A DNA stretch of 64,000 nucleotides. Origin: Sediminibacterium sp. GTDB taxonomy: Bacteria > Bacteroidota > Bacteroidia > Chitinophagales > Chitinophagaceae. Below the pieces are notes generated by a model. It was not told the DNA's origin. It did not search any database and worked only from the letters and a program-made list of their open reading frames with translations. The stretch covers positions 186,001-250,000 of the forward strand of contig JAOASM010000050.1 in NCBI GenBank assembly GCA_030158665.1, written 5' to 3'. A program made the translations under genes and the position numbers. Positions 1-10,798 of the stretch are shown here, one piece after another. Position 1 is the first letter of the stretch; every line of letters begins with the position of its first letter.

Positions 1-1105
1 TTGTTTCAACCAATACACCTAAATGCAAGATACCACGACCATACACCAAGAAGCTATCAGCACTATCTGTTTCTTCTACACGCAATGCTAAGTTCTTTTC
101 GGTTTCTTTCATCAAACGATCACGGATGTGTCGAGATGTTACAAACTTACCTTCCTTACCAAAGAAAGGAGAGTTGTTGATACTGAAAGTCATGCTCATT
201 GTAGGTTCGTCTACACTGATTACTGGTAATGCTTCTGGATTTTCTGGATCAGCAATGGTATCACCAATGTTGAACTCTTCTAAACCAACAACAGCACATA
301 AGTCACCAGAAACAACTTCTGTTACCTTACGCTTACCCATTCCTTCAAATACGTATAATTCTTTTACTTTATTCTTTTTGATGCTACCATCTGCTTGCAC
401 CAACACAATATTTTGTCCTTCTTTGATCGTGCCTCTTTCTACTTTACCAATCGCAATACGACCTAAGAATGTAGAATAGTCTAATGAAGTAATTTGCATT
501 TGTGTATGTCCTTCTTTTACATCTGGACCTGGAACAAATTTCAAGATACCATCCATTAACGGCGTAATATCTTCACACTGTGTTAAGCTATCATTGAACC
601 AACCGTTCTTACCACTACCATAGAATGTAGGGAAGTTCAATTGATCTTCTGTTGCATCTAAGTTGAAGAACAATTCAAAAACTGAATCATGTACTTCATC
701 AGGACGACAGTTTTCTTTATCTACTTTATTGATGATTACAATTGGTTTTAAATTCAATTGCAATGCCTTTTGTAATACGAAACGAGTTTGTGGCATTGGA
801 CCTTCAAAAGCATCCACCAACAAACAAACACCGTCTGCCATTTTTAATACACGCTCTACTTCACCACCGAAGTCAGAGTGACCTGGGGTATCGATAACGT
901 TAATTTTTACACCTTTGTATGTTACAGATGCGTTCTTACTTAAGATAGTGATTCCTCTTTCACGCTCTAACTCGTTGCTATCCATGATCAAGTCCCCAGT
1001 CTCCTGGTTGTCTCTGAATACTTTAGTTGCGTGTAAAATTTTGTCTACCAAGGTTGTTTTACCGTGGTCAACGTGCGCGATAATAGCGATGTTTCTTATT
1101 TCCAT
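1..1105 (-). CDS. typA: GTP-binding protein TypA/BipA (C-terminus truncated by window edge)
   Basis: Minus-strand translation starts MEIRNIAIIAHVDHGKTTLVDKILH...NVIDTPGHSDFGGEVERVLKMADGVCLLVDAFEGPMPQTRFVL...NKVDK; start CAT at 1103-1105, runs off the left edge. Absent from the ORF track, which lists only antisense ORFs here. Confidence 0.95.
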   Translation of the reverse strand, partial: MEIRNIAIIAHVDHGKTTLVDKILHATKVFRDNQETGDLIMDSNELERERGITILSKNASVTYKGVKINVIDTPGHSDFGGEVERVLKMADGVCLLVDAFEGPMPQTRFVLQKALQLNLKPIVIINKVDKENCRPDEVHDSVFELFFNLDATEDQLNFPTFYGSGKNGWFNDSLTQCEDITPLMDGILKFVPGPDVKEGHTQMQITSLDYSTFLGRIAIGKVERGTIKEGQNIVLVQADGSIKKNKVKELYVFEGMGKRKVTEVVSGDLCAVVGLEEFNIGDTIADPENPEALPVISVDEPTMSMTFSINNSPFFGKEGKFVTSRHIRDRLMKETEKNLALRVEETDSADSFLVYGRGILHLGVLVET

Positions 1106-1181
1106 GTACTGTTTTGAGGGTGCAAAGGTACGCCGTTTACAGTCCTAAAAAAAACAATTGGGAAAAAAGGATGGTTTAGCC

Positions 1182-2276
1182 TTAAATACGGATATATATT
1201 TTAAATTTATCTAATATATAACCCAATAGCCAGCAAACCAACATATAAGATATAGAGAAGAATAGTGAACCCCAATAAGGGTTAAAATTGGTAAACCCAG
1301 CTTGGTAAACCCAGTCAAAAAGGCTTCCAGAGTTTCCTGGACCCTTCAATAAATTCATAGAAATGAGCAAAATCTCAGAAAAAAGATAAATAGCAAGTGG
1401 ATTTTTGCCGAAAATTTCAAAAAATCGAGCAAATTGATGTTGTCGATGCAAATCGACCCTATAAATGATGGTTGATAAGATGATCATATCTATTCCAATT
1501 GTAAGTACCACAAATGAGCTGGTCCAAAGCTTCTTATTAATAGGAAATTGATAATGCCACATGAAGGCTAAAAACACGAATCCTGCGCCCCACATAAATA
1601 AATGGGTCAATCCCTCATATGTTTTTCCACTAGTTCTTACAAAATTGCCAATGATAAAGCCCACCAACACGTTCACTATAGCTGGTAAAGTACTAAGTAA
1701 CCCTTCTGGGTCGAATGCGATCCCTTCGCCTTGATATAAATGGTTTGGACCAATCAGGTATAGATCCAATCTTAAAACTGCATTTCCAGTTAAACTTAAT
1801 GGGTCATTAGGTTGGCCATAATGCATAGCAATGTACCAATAAGCCAATAGAATGACAGCTGTCAAAATCTTCACAACCCTTTCATGCATAAAATGCGCAA
1901 TCAAGGCTGCACATCCATACGCGAGCGCAATACGTTGCAATACACCAAATATCCTAGTATCCTCTAAGGCTCCTGTAAATGGGAACCAATACATTAGAAA
2001 ACCAAGGGTAAATAAAATCAGGGTGCGCTTAGTAATGGTATATAAAACTTTAGCTCTGCCTGCTTTTTCCAAGGTTGGTAAAACAAAACTGAGCGAGTTG
2101 CCCACAGCAAATAAAAAGGACGGAAACACCAAATCGGTAGGTGTAAATCCATGCCAACTAGCGTGCATGAAAGGTGCAAAAGTATGCAATCCATCACCTG
2201 GTGTATTGACAATAATCATCAAACAGATTGTCATACCGCGAAAAACATCCAGAGATAAAAACCTTTCTTTATTCAT
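1182..2276 (-). CDS. NagX/DUF5009-type multi-TM acyltransferase-like membrane protein
   Basis: MNKERFLSLDVFRGMTICLMIIVNTPGD... N-terminus typical of the heparan-alpha-glucosaminide N-acetyltransferase-like family; many TM segments. Confidence 0.8.
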   Translation of the reverse strand: MNKERFLSLDVFRGMTICLMIIVNTPGDGLHTFAPFMHASWHGFTPTDLVFPSFLFAVGNSLSFVLPTLEKAGRAKVLYTITKRTLILFTLGFLMYWFPFTGALEDTRIFGVLQRIALAYGCAALIAHFMHERVVKILTAVILLAYWYIAMHYGQPNDPLSLTGNAVLRLDLYLIGPNHLYQGEGIAFDPEGLLSTLPAIVNVLVGFIIGNFVRTSGKTYEGLTHLFMWGAGFVFLAFMWHYQFPINKKLWTSSFVVLTIGIDMIILSTIIYRVDLHRQHQFARFFEIFGKNPLAIYLFSEILLISMNLLKGPGNSGSLFDWVYQAGFTNFNPYWGSLFFSISYMLVCWLLGYILDKFKIYIRI

Positions 2277-2358
2277 AGCTGCAATTTAGTTATTTAAGAT
2301 AAGCAAAATATTTTTTTAAGGCCATCAAAATAACTAGCTTTAAAATAAATATACTCTT

Positions 2359-3339
2359 ATGCGTTTGCTAAAAATAGTCATTCTATCCATTTTTACTTTA
2401 TTTGTGATTTATTTTTTGGGGCCACAGCCTCCAAAGCCAGTATTGAATGACATTTTACCTACTGTTGCTAGTATCAACGAACTGGATACCTATGTGTCAG
2501 CAATGGAATCAAAGCATTCCATTAAACCCAACAATGAAGCAAAAATAATTTGGGCAGATAGTAGTAAAACGCAAACAGAATATGCCATTGTGTACTTGCA
2601 CGGATTTAGCGCAAGCCAAATGGAAGGTGATCCAGTACATCAAAATATGGCAAAACAGTTTCATTGCAATTTATACTTAGCAAGATTGGCAGAGCATGGA
2701 ATTGACACCACAGAAGATTTAATGAACCTAACTGCCGAAAATTATTGGGAATCTGCAAAAATGGCCTACGCCATTGGAAAACAAATTGGTAAAAAAGTAA
2801 TTTTAATGAGCACTTCTACTGGTGGCACATTGGCTTTGCAGCTTGCAGCCAATTATCCAGAAATCGCAGGATTAATCTTGTATTCGCCTAATATAGAAGT
2901 GTTCAATCCAGCTGCTCCATTGCTCAATAATCCATGGGGATTGCAAATTGGTAGAGCTGTTTTAAAAGGAAAATATGTAGATGTAAAATATACAGATTCG
3001 GCTTACCCTAAATATTGGAACAGCCATTATCGCATAGAAGCTGTTGTTGCTTTACAAAACTTATTAGAGGCTACTATGTCAGAGACCACTTTTAAAAAGA
3101 TTCATCAGCCAACACTAGCACTATACTATTACAAGGATGAAGCGCATCAAGACAATGTGGTTAAAGTAAGTGCCATTCAAAAAATGATGCAACAGATTGC
3201 TACGCCCGATGATTTAAAATTATCCATGGCCCTGCCTAATACAGGCAACCATGTATTGGCTTCACCTATTGTGTCAAAAGACATACTGAGTGTTGAAAAA
3301 GCAACGGCAAGATTTATTCAAGAAAAGATAATAAAGTAG
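2359..3339 (+). CDS. alpha/beta hydrolase (esterase/lipase-like)
   Basis: YLHGFSASQ oxyanion region, LMSTSTGGTLALQLA nucleophile elbow-like motif, C-terminal GNHVLASP His. Confidence 0.75.
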   Translation: MRLLKIVILSIFTLFVIYFLGPQPPKPVLNDILPTVASINELDTYVSAMESKHSIKPNNEAKIIWADSSKTQTEYAIVYLHGFSASQMEGDPVHQNMAKQFHCNLYLARLAEHGIDTTEDLMNLTAENYWESAKMAYAIGKQIGKKVILMSTSTGGTLALQLAANYPEIAGLILYSPNIEVFNPAAPLLNNPWGLQIGRAVLKGKYVDVKYTDSAYPKYWNSHYRIEAVVALQNLLEATMSETTFKKIHQPTLALYYYKDEAHQDNVVKVSAIQKMMQQIATPDDLKLSMALPNTGNHVLASPIVSKDILSVEKATARFIQEKIIK

Positions 3340-3345
3340 ATTGGT

Positions 3346-4425
3346 TTATTGTTTCGCTATTGCAACGCCTATCTTGGAATCAGCAGTGCCGTAATAAAGG
3401 AACCATTGATTTTTAAATGGCACCAAGCCTTCCACAAAGCAAACATTATTCACCTCTCCTACTAATTCGTAGTCTTTATTAGGATAGATAAAATAATCAT
3501 TTGTCCTGTCCATTAACTTATATGGCTCGTCTATATTAAATAGGGCTTGGCCTGCAGCATAAGTGAACTTAGGCAGCGTGGCGTCTCCATTATTGGCAGC
3601 ATTACTGCTATTGTAAATTAATACAATTCCTTTTGGTGTGTACAAAGCAAATGGACCTGGCTCAACTAAACGACTATCAAAATAGCCTGGCCTTGGATGT
3701 AAAACTGAAAATAATTTTTTTGATTCTGTGTTTTCAAATGCTTCCCAGTGTAGTAGATCCGTAGAATAAGCCATATACAAATCCGTATCACCAAAATACA
3801 TCCAGTAGCGTCCATTGATTTTTTTAGCGACCAATTGATCTTTTACTTTTTCTACTACCACCGATCCAGACTTAGACCAAGTATTGATGTATTTTTCGCT
3901 TTTTAAAACCGGTCCCATTTTTTGCCAGCTTTTTAAATCACTTGAAACAGCGAAACAAAGTCTCGCAGTCTTTCCATCATAGGCTGTATAGGTTAAAAAA
4001 TATTTTCCTTCTGGGGTTGTGACAATTCTTGGATCTTCTACACCTCCCTTCCATTCGTATTGTTTTAAGCTATCCTGCATTGGATAAAAGATAGGTGCGG
4101 CTTGTTTTGTAAAATGTATGCCGTCTTCACTGATCGCCAATCCCAACCTCGAAGTCATAGCACTATCTTGTGCACGGTATAACAAATACACTTTCCCGTC
4201 TTTTATAAAAGCAGTTGGATTCAGTACATTCTTTGATTGCCATTGTACTTTTTCACTTCGAACTGGACAATCAAATGTATAGGTGCTATCAGGAATTAAA
4301 ATGGGGTTGACTGAATCCAGCTTGACGAATTCCTTAAACGACCAAGCGGCCTGTGATTTTTCAGTTTGATTTGAAAAATTACAAGCCGCTAGGAAAAATA
4401 TTGCAATACTGTAAATTGGTTTCAT
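3346..4425 (-). CDS. lipoprotein glycosidase, GH43/GH130-like beta-propeller
   Basis: Lipobox-like FFLAACNF; motifs NPTAFIKDGKVYLLYRAQD, GVEDPRIVTTPEGKYFLTYTAYDG typical of GH130/GH43 propellers. Confidence 0.7.
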   Translation of the reverse strand: MKPIYSIAIFFLAACNFSNQTEKSQAAWSFKEFVKLDSVNPILIPDSTYTFDCPVRSEKVQWQSKNVLNPTAFIKDGKVYLLYRAQDSAMTSRLGLAISEDGIHFTKQAAPIFYPMQDSLKQYEWKGGVEDPRIVTTPEGKYFLTYTAYDGKTARLCFAVSSDLKSWQKMGPVLKSEKYINTWSKSGSVVVEKVKDQLVAKKINGRYWMYFGDTDLYMAYSTDLLHWEAFENTESKKLFSVLHPRPGYFDSRLVEPGPFALYTPKGIVLIYNSSNAANNGDATLPKFTYAAGQALFNIDEPYKLMDRTNDYFIYPNKDYELVGEVNNVCFVEGLVPFKNQWFLYYGTADSKIGVAIAKQ

Positions 4426-4448
4426 AGAACCAAGTTACAACTTTGTGA

Positions 4449-7400
4449 TTAATCTACCTGACGTTTATGTTTGCTAGAAACATAGGTATATACAGCAGGA
4501 ATAACAAACAACGTTAAAATTAAAGAGAACATTAAACCACCTACAATAACTGTACCAAGTGGTTTTCTACTTGTTGCCGCTGCACCCAAACTTATCGCAA
4601 TTGGAAGTGCGCCAAGCGCCGTCGCTAAGCTCGTCATCAAGATAGGTCTTAAACGCTGCGCTGCTGCTTCTAAAACCGCTTCTTTAATGGCTAAACCAGC
4701 TTCTCTTTTCTTATTAGCGAATTCCACAATTAAGATTCCATTCTTAGTCACCAAACCAATCAACATGATGATACCAATTTGGGAGAATATGTTAAGTGTT
4801 TGATCAAATACCCATAGTGAAATCAATGCGCCCGCAATCGCTAACGGCACAGTCAACATGATGATGAATGGATCTGTGAAACTTTCAAACTGAGCTGCAA
4901 GTACTAAATAGATTAATATCAAAGCTAACAAAAGTGCATAAGAAGTATTAGAAGCACTTTCTTTGAAGTCTCTAGAAGGACCACTCAATGCTGTCTGGAA
5001 ACTTTCATCTAATTTTTCTTTCGCAATACGCTCCATTGCTTTCACGCCATCGCCAATTGTTTTACCTTCTGCTAAAGAAGCAGAGATTGTAGCAGAATTA
5101 AAACGATTGTAGTGGTATAAATTAGGAGGATTGCTATTTTCCACAATGGTCAATACACTTGAAATTGGAATACTTTCACCACGACTATTTCTGATGTAAA
5201 TCTTACTTATATCAGTAGGTGTGTTTCGATCCGATTTAGGTACCTGCGTAATGACTTCATATTGACGATCGTTCATAATGAAATAAGCAGAACGTGCACC
5301 ACTGAATGCAGATTGCAAAGCTTGTGATACATCGGCAGTAGATAAGCCAAGGTCTTTAGCACGCATGCGATCGATGGTTAGATCTAATTCTGGTTTATTA
5401 AATTTTAAATTGACGTCGACGTTTTGAAATGTTTTATCTTTTCTTGCGGCTTCTAAAAATTCAGGAATAACATTTCTGATTTTTTGGAAATCCAAGTTTT
5501 GAATGATGAACTGAACTGGCAATGATCCACGAGACATCATACCCACAGATATAGTTTGTTCCTCTACAGAGAAAATGCGGACATTTTTTAATCGCTTGAA
5601 TTTTTTATTTAAATCGGCTGCAATTTCAGATTGTGTTCTAGTTCTGTCTTTAACATCAACCATACCTAATCTACCTGAAGCGCCGCCACCGCCACCGCCC
5701 CAACCTGGCACACTACCCCAAGTGAATGCATGTTCCGGTATTGAATCTTGCATGATACGAATGGCTTTCAATAAATCTGTTCTTAAATCTTCATAGCTTG
5801 TTCCTTCTGCAGCAGACATAGAAATACGAACGGAGCTCTTGTCTTCCATTGGCGCCAATTCACTTTGAATGTTTTTCCCAACAAGGAAGATTAACACAAA
5901 GCAAATTCCTACTATCACCCATGCCATCCATCTAATTTGCAAGAATTTTGCTAAGCCGTTTCTATAGCCCTGCTCCATGCCTTTAAAAAATGGCTCTGTA
6001 AGTTCGTAGAATTTCCCATGTTGTCCACCGTTTCTATTGAGGTACACATTCAATACTGGTGTGATGGTTAAAGACACAAATGCTGAAACCAATACGGCCC
6101 CTGCTACCACGACACCAAACTCTTTAAATAAAGAACCAACGAAACCTTGTAAGAATATCACAGGCATAAATACCACAGCCAATGTAATAGAGGTAGATAC
6201 CACTGCAAAGAAGATCTCTTTACTACCTTCTCTTGCAGCCTCTTTAATAGGAAGTCCTTCCTCTAGTTTTCTAAATATATTTTCGGTGACCACAATTCCA
6301 TCATCCACCACCAATCCCGTAGCCAATACAATAGCAAGTAGGGTCAATACATTGATTGAGAATCCTGCTAAATACATGATAAAGAAAGTCGCTATTAAGG
6401 AAATTGGAATATCAATTAAAGGACGAATGGCTATTAACCAGTTTCTAAAGAAAAAGAAAATAACCAATACAACCAATGCAAATGAAATGACAATGGTTTC
6501 TTTCACTTCAGAAAGTGCGCGTCTAACATTGATGGTATTATCAATTGGAATAAAAAACTCAATGTCAGATTTGTTTTGTGCTTTTACTTGCTCTAATCTT
6601 TTATAAAACTCGTCTGCAATGTTAATTTGATTTGCCCCTGGTTGAGGAGAAATAGATAACATCACAACGGGCACACCATTGAAATAAGTGCCTTGATCTT
6701 CTTGCTCAGGACCAAGCTCCACTCTTGCGATATCTCCTAGTCTTACAATCCCGGAAAGATCTTGCTTGATAATGATATTTCTAAAGTCGGCTTCTGTTGA
6801 TAGTCTTCCTAGAGTACGGATAATGAATTCTGATTTGTTGCCATAAATACGACCTGCAGGCAGCTCCACGTTTTCTTTGTTCAAAGCTGTTTGAATGTCA
6901 TTGAAGGCAATACCAAACGCATTTAACAAATCCGTATTGGGGAAAATACGCATAGCCATTCTTTTTCCACGCACATTCACGCTACTCACTTCATCAATCG
7001 TCTGAAACCTTTGTTGTAAGACGTTTTCAGCATATTCAGTCAATTCCAATAAACCCTTGGTTTTACTTCTAAGGGTAAGCATGATAATAAAATCCGCGTT
7101 GGCATCCGCTTTGGATACTACAGGAGGATTATTGATATCTTCTGGCAAGCTTCTTACAGCTTGTGCCACTTTATCTCTTACATCATTCGCGGCAGTTTCT
7201 AAATTCACGCCTAAGTTGAATTCAACTGTGATGTTTGAATTTCCAACTGAACTTGAAGAATTGATGGTACGAATTCCAGGAATACCATTAATCGCTTTCT
7301 CTAATGGCTCTGTGATCTGACTTTGAATGACTTCAGAGTTGGCGCCAGTATAAGAAGTTTGTACTGATACAATTGGCGGGTCAATCGCAGGGTATTCTCT

Positions 7401-7502
7401 TAAAGCCAAGAAAGAATAACCTACCAAACCAAAAATTATGATCGCAATATTCATCACAGTGGCTAGCACTGGACGTTTTAACGAGAGTTCAGATATATTC
7501 AT
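4449..7502 (-). CDS. efflux RND transporter permease subunit (AcrB/MexB-like)
   Basis: 1017 aa, MNISELSLKRPVLATVMNIAIIIFGLVGY..., VVDDGIVVTENIFRKLEEG, full RND architecture. Confidence 0.95.
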   Translation of the reverse strand: MNISELSLKRPVLATVMNIAIIIFGLVGYSFLALREYPAIDPPIVSVQTSYTGANSEVIQSQITEPLEKAINGIPGIRTINSSSSVGNSNITVEFNLGVNLETAANDVRDKVAQAVRSLPEDINNPPVVSKADANADFIIMLTLRSKTKGLLELTEYAENVLQQRFQTIDEVSSVNVRGKRMAMRIFPNTDLLNAFGIAFNDIQTALNKENVELPAGRIYGNKSEFIIRTLGRLSTEADFRNIIIKQDLSGIVRLGDIARVELGPEQEDQGTYFNGVPVVMLSISPQPGANQINIADEFYKRLEQVKAQNKSDIEFFIPIDNTINVRRALSEVKETIVISFALVVLVIFFFFRNWLIAIRPLIDIPISLIATFFIMYLAGFSINVLTLLAIVLATGLVVDDGIVVTENIFRKLEEGLPIKEAAREGSKEIFFAVVSTSITLAVVFMPVIFLQGFVGSLFKEFGVVVAGAVLVSAFVSLTITPVLNVYLNRNGGQHGKFYELTEPFFKGMEQGYRNGLAKFLQIRWMAWVIVGICFVLIFLVGKNIQSELAPMEDKSSVRISMSAAEGTSYEDLRTDLLKAIRIMQDSIPEHAFTWGSVPGWGGGGGGASGRLGMVDVKDRTRTQSEIAADLNKKFKRLKNVRIFSVEEQTISVGMMSRGSLPVQFIIQNLDFQKIRNVIPEFLEAARKDKTFQNVDVNLKFNKPELDLTIDRMRAKDLGLSTADVSQALQSAFSGARSAYFIMNDRQYEVITQVPKSDRNTPTDISKIYIRNSRGESIPISSVLTIVENSNPPNLYHYNRFNSATISASLAEGKTIGDGVKAMERIAKEKLDESFQTALSGPSRDFKESASNTSYALLLALILIYLVLAAQFESFTDPFIIMLTVPLAIAGALISLWVFDQTLNIFSQIGIIMLIGLVTKNGILIVEFANKKREAGLAIKEAVLEAAAQRLRPILMTSLATALGALPIAISLGAAATSRKPLGTVIVGGLMFSLILTLFVIPAVYTYVSSKHKRQVD

Positions 7503-7526
7503 CTAAATAATGTATTAATTGTGAGC

Positions 7527-8576
7527 CTACTTGATGATATCAGCAAGTGGTAATGTCTTCCCTATTTTTAAATCACTTCCATCTCTTACAAATAACATCC
7601 CTGCAACAACTAAGCTATCGCCTACTTGCACACCAGAAGTGATTTCTACTGCAGAAGCGGTACGATATCCTGTCTCCACATTGATGAATTTTGCTTTACC
7701 ATCTTTAACGACTACCAATTGCTTCACTTTTGAATCAGGAATGATGACGTTCGAAGGAACCAAAATACTTGGCTTCTGCTGATTTTCACCAAGGAATACT
7801 TTGGTATAAGCGCCAGGAATCAACTTGCCTTGTAAATTAGCACGCACTTTAATGTTTCTTGTAGTGGCAATGATCTGTGGCTCAATGGCAGCAATTGTTG
7901 CAGACATTTTAACTCCAGGATTTGCAATGCTTTCAACAGTCACTTTCTTACCTACCTTGATGTAATTTTGGTATACTTCTGGTAATGTAAAATCTACTTT
8001 TAATTGGTCTACTTTTTGCAAGGTAGCAATGGTCGTTGCAGTGCTTATGAAAGCCCCTAAACTAACTTGCTTCAATCCCATTTGACCAGCAAAAGGCGCC
8101 TTGATAACCGTTTTGTCAATTAATGATTGCGTATATGCCATATCGGCTTTTAAACTATTGACTTGTTGCAAACTGATATCATAATCACTTTGATTGATCC
8201 CTTTTGCTTGAACTAGTTTTTTATTTCTTTGTTCATTGATATTGGCTAATTCTAATTGCACTTTAATTTTTTGCAATTGCGCTTGCAAATCAGCATCATT
8301 TAATTTCGCCAGTACAGTACCTGCGGCAACCATCTTCCCTTCAGGAATTTGTAAAAAAACAATTCGACCATTGGTTTCAGGTCGAATATCTACGAACTCA
8401 CTTGCCACAACAGATCCATTCACTTCAATGACTTTGTCTACTACTTGCGCAGAAGCAATAGCAATATCTACAGAAACTGGTGCACTTGCATTGAATTTAT
8501 CTGTTGGCTTTGTCTTGTCCTTACATGCAAACAATCCTAGAACGAGGATGAAGGCAAAATTGTGTAGCTTTCTCAA
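7527..8576 (-). CDS. efflux RND transporter periplasmic adaptor subunit
   Basis: Lipobox LGLFACKD; biotinyl-lipoyl and hairpin domains; directly upstream of the RND permease. Confidence 0.93.
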   Translation of the reverse strand: MRKLHNFAFILVLGLFACKDKTKPTDKFNASAPVSVDIAIASAQVVDKVIEVNGSVVASEFVDIRPETNGRIVFLQIPEGKMVAAGTVLAKLNDADLQAQLQKIKVQLELANINEQRNKKLVQAKGINQSDYDISLQQVNSLKADMAYTQSLIDKTVIKAPFAGQMGLKQVSLGAFISTATTIATLQKVDQLKVDFTLPEVYQNYIKVGKKVTVESIANPGVKMSATIAAIEPQIIATTRNIKVRANLQGKLIPGAYTKVFLGENQQKPSILVPSNVIIPDSKVKQLVVVKDGKAKFINVETGYRTASAVEITSGVQVGDSLVVAGMLFVRDGSDLKIGKTLPLADIIK

Positions 8577-8649
8577 ATTGATCTTATTTTAGTGCTTAAA
8601 GATAGCTAAAATGCCATGTTTTAAGCAAGAAAATAGATGAATGGTTGAA

Positions 8650-9381
8650 TTATCGACCCTGGTTAAATTGGATTAGTTTCTGTTGAATATAATACCCTAA
8701 CTCAAGGTCGTTCAATAATGCTAGGGTTGGATAAGCTGGCTTGCAGTAGTCCATAAATAAATCCAGCCTTATGCCATCTAATTTTGTCAATTTTTGGACA
8801 AAGCGCTTCGTAAAACGGTAATTGATATATTTTTCTTGCTCCTGACTCAATAGCCTGTTTTGCAAAAATTGAAGATTTCTGTTTCGCTTAAACCTAAACA
8901 TATTAATGATCTCATTCACATCAAATCCAATAGTAACCCCCCCATTCCCAAAAAAGTTTTGTTGGTTGCTCAGTTTTAAGCCTGGAGGTTCGTAATTAAA
9001 GTATTTAGCATAATCCATCCTGTTCTGAATTGAATCATATCTATAATAACTATTGCGCACTGTGACTTCTGGTAGATCCACTCCAGTCACATGAATCATG
9101 ATATTGAAATTACTTGGATCTTCAATTTCGTCAATGCTAAATTTTTGGGTGTTTTTCCCAAACAAAGAAAAAGTTAAGGAGTCTTTAGCCTGAAGTGTAA
9201 TTAAATATCTGCCCAAAGAATCAGTTTGTGTGCTTCCATTCTTGCTATACACCATCACGGCTTCAATAGGTCTTCTCCCAGAGATGTCATAGACCACGCC
9301 GCTAATAGTACGCATCTGAGCCTTGACCGAGGAAAAGGAGATACAAGTCAATAAAAAAAACAAGAGTAGGCTATGCTTCAT
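8650..9381 (-). CDS. secreted protein with N-terminal carboxypeptidase-D-like regulatory domain
   Basis: Signal peptide MKHSLLLFFLLTCISFSSVKAQ followed by ISGVVYDISGRRPIEAVMVYSKNGSTQTDSLGRY; internal Met preferred over track start 9408. Confidence 0.7.
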   Translation of the reverse strand: MKHSLLLFFLLTCISFSSVKAQMRTISGVVYDISGRRPIEAVMVYSKNGSTQTDSLGRYLITLQAKDSLTFSLFGKNTQKFSIDEIEDPSNFNIMIHVTGVDLPEVTVRNSYYRYDSIQNRMDYAKYFNYEPPGLKLSNQQNFFGNGGVTIGFDVNEIINMFRFKRNRNLQFLQNRLLSQEQEKYINYRFTKRFVQKLTKLDGIRLDLFMDYCKPAYPTLALLNDLELGYYIQQKLIQFNQGR

Positions 9382-9421
9382 GAATGGCTGTAAAAATAAA
9401 CAATTCAAGCCTTTTATTGTG

Positions 9422-10696
9422 TTAAAATATGGTTGGCCAAATGCTTAACAAAGCCCCTAAAAGAATGGTACCTAAAACAACCCACTGTGGGGCAACTTTA
9501 TAACGAACTAGTAATATCGCGGTAGTACAAACTACAAATAAGTAGATGCCTATATTCATTGCACTCAGGTTGCCAAAATCAAATAAAATATCTTTCAATA
9601 AATATAGGGTTGCTCCTAGCATAATGCCCACCACTGCTGCATAGATACCTTCTAGTGATCGGTAAAACAAAGCATACTTTTTTAGTTTTTGCCAGATAGG
9701 AAAAAAGAATAAAACAATTAAAAAGCTAGGCAGGAAAACCCCAATACTAGCTACCACAGCGCCAACAATTTGCCCTCCAATTCCTTTTTCTTCCAATGCC
9801 AGCGCGCCTGTAAAGCTTGCAATAGAAAAGATAGGGCCAGGGATGGCTCTCACAATTCCCGAGCCTGTCAGAAAAGCAGCACTATTAATTTTAAGGACAT
9901 CGCGTTTGCTCTCTTTGACACGTTCTGTGTTTGGACGTGTCACATACTGCTCATACATCATTGGAATTAAGACATCCCCGCCGCCAAATACAAAACTTCC
10001 AAATCGATAATTATTTTCAAATAAATTATACACTTTACGTTGTTCCCAATTTTGACGTGTTGCTTGTTCTGATAAAAAACCAGCAGCCAAAAAAAATAAA
10101 ATAAAAAGGTGCAAATGAACCCATTTAATTTTTTTAGGAGCAGCGCCTTGATCCGGAATTCTCTTATTGCTAAAATTGGTGACAATGCCTGCTAAAACAA
10201 TCACAACTGGAATAGTCCAAGGCGTTTTAAAGCCTATGACTGTCAGGATAGATGCAAATACAAATACAAAAAGCGTGATGGTATTACGGATTGCTTTTTT
10301 ATACAAAAGGTAGGTGGCGCTAGCGATAAACCCTATGACCATGGGTTGCAATAAATGCAAGGTTTTCAAAACTGGCTGTAAATCAAATTGTGTATAAGCA
10401 ATCGCCAAGCTAGCCATGAAACTTGTGGCAGGCAAAATCCAAATGAACAAAGTAATTAATGCCAATGGGAAACCACCCCTTTTAAAAGCAATCAAAACAA
10501 TGGTTTGCGTGGAGGAAGCCCCTGGCAACAATTGACAAAAAGCATTGTATTCCATCAACTCCTCAGCAGTCAGATCCTTCCTTTGTTCTACAAAACGGTG
10601 CTGAAGCAAGCCGAGATGTACCTGAGGGCCACCAAAAGCGGTAATGCTATGATGAAAAACAGCTTTTAAAAAGGGTATATGTCTTAATAAGTGCAA
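9422..10696 (-). CDS. chrA: chromate efflux transporter, ChrA family (two CHR domains)
   Basis: FGGPQVHLGLLQHRFVEQRKDLTAEELMEYNAFCQLLPGASSTQ and second half GGGDVLIPMMYEQYV...GPIFSIASFTGAL; track start is TTG. Confidence 0.85.
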   Translation of the reverse strand: MHLLRHIPFLKAVFHHSITAFGGPQVHLGLLQHRFVEQRKDLTAEELMEYNAFCQLLPGASSTQTIVLIAFKRGGFPLALITLFIWILPATSFMASLAIAYTQFDLQPVLKTLHLLQPMVIGFIASATYLLYKKAIRNTITLFVFVFASILTVIGFKTPWTIPVVIVLAGIVTNFSNKRIPDQGAAPKKIKWVHLHLFILFFLAAGFLSEQATRQNWEQRKVYNLFENNYRFGSFVFGGGDVLIPMMYEQYVTRPNTERVKESKRDVLKINSAAFLTGSGIVRAIPGPIFSIASFTGALALEEKGIGGQIVGAVVASIGVFLPSFLIVLFFFPIWQKLKKYALFYRSLEGIYAAVVGIMLGATLYLLKDILFDFGNLSAMNIGIYLFVVCTTAILLVRYKVAPQWVVLGTILLGALLSIWPTIF

Positions 10697-10798
10697 TCAG
10701 AATGCTTTGTGTAAAATTAAAATAATTTATTTGCATCCTTAGTTAAATTATCCTGCTCAATATAATTAGCCGAATTTATAAATTGATACCTTTGTACT

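Noticed and set aside
126-1148. Three plus-strand ORFs (117, 72, 77 aa)
   Set aside because: All antisense to typA, which runs off the left edge
1852-2289. 145-aa plus-strand ORF
   Set aside because: Antisense to the NagX-like gene; shadow ORF
6037-6606. 189-aa plus-strand ORF
   Set aside because: Antisense to the well-supported RND permease; low-complexity T/N/I/K composition typical of a shadow frame
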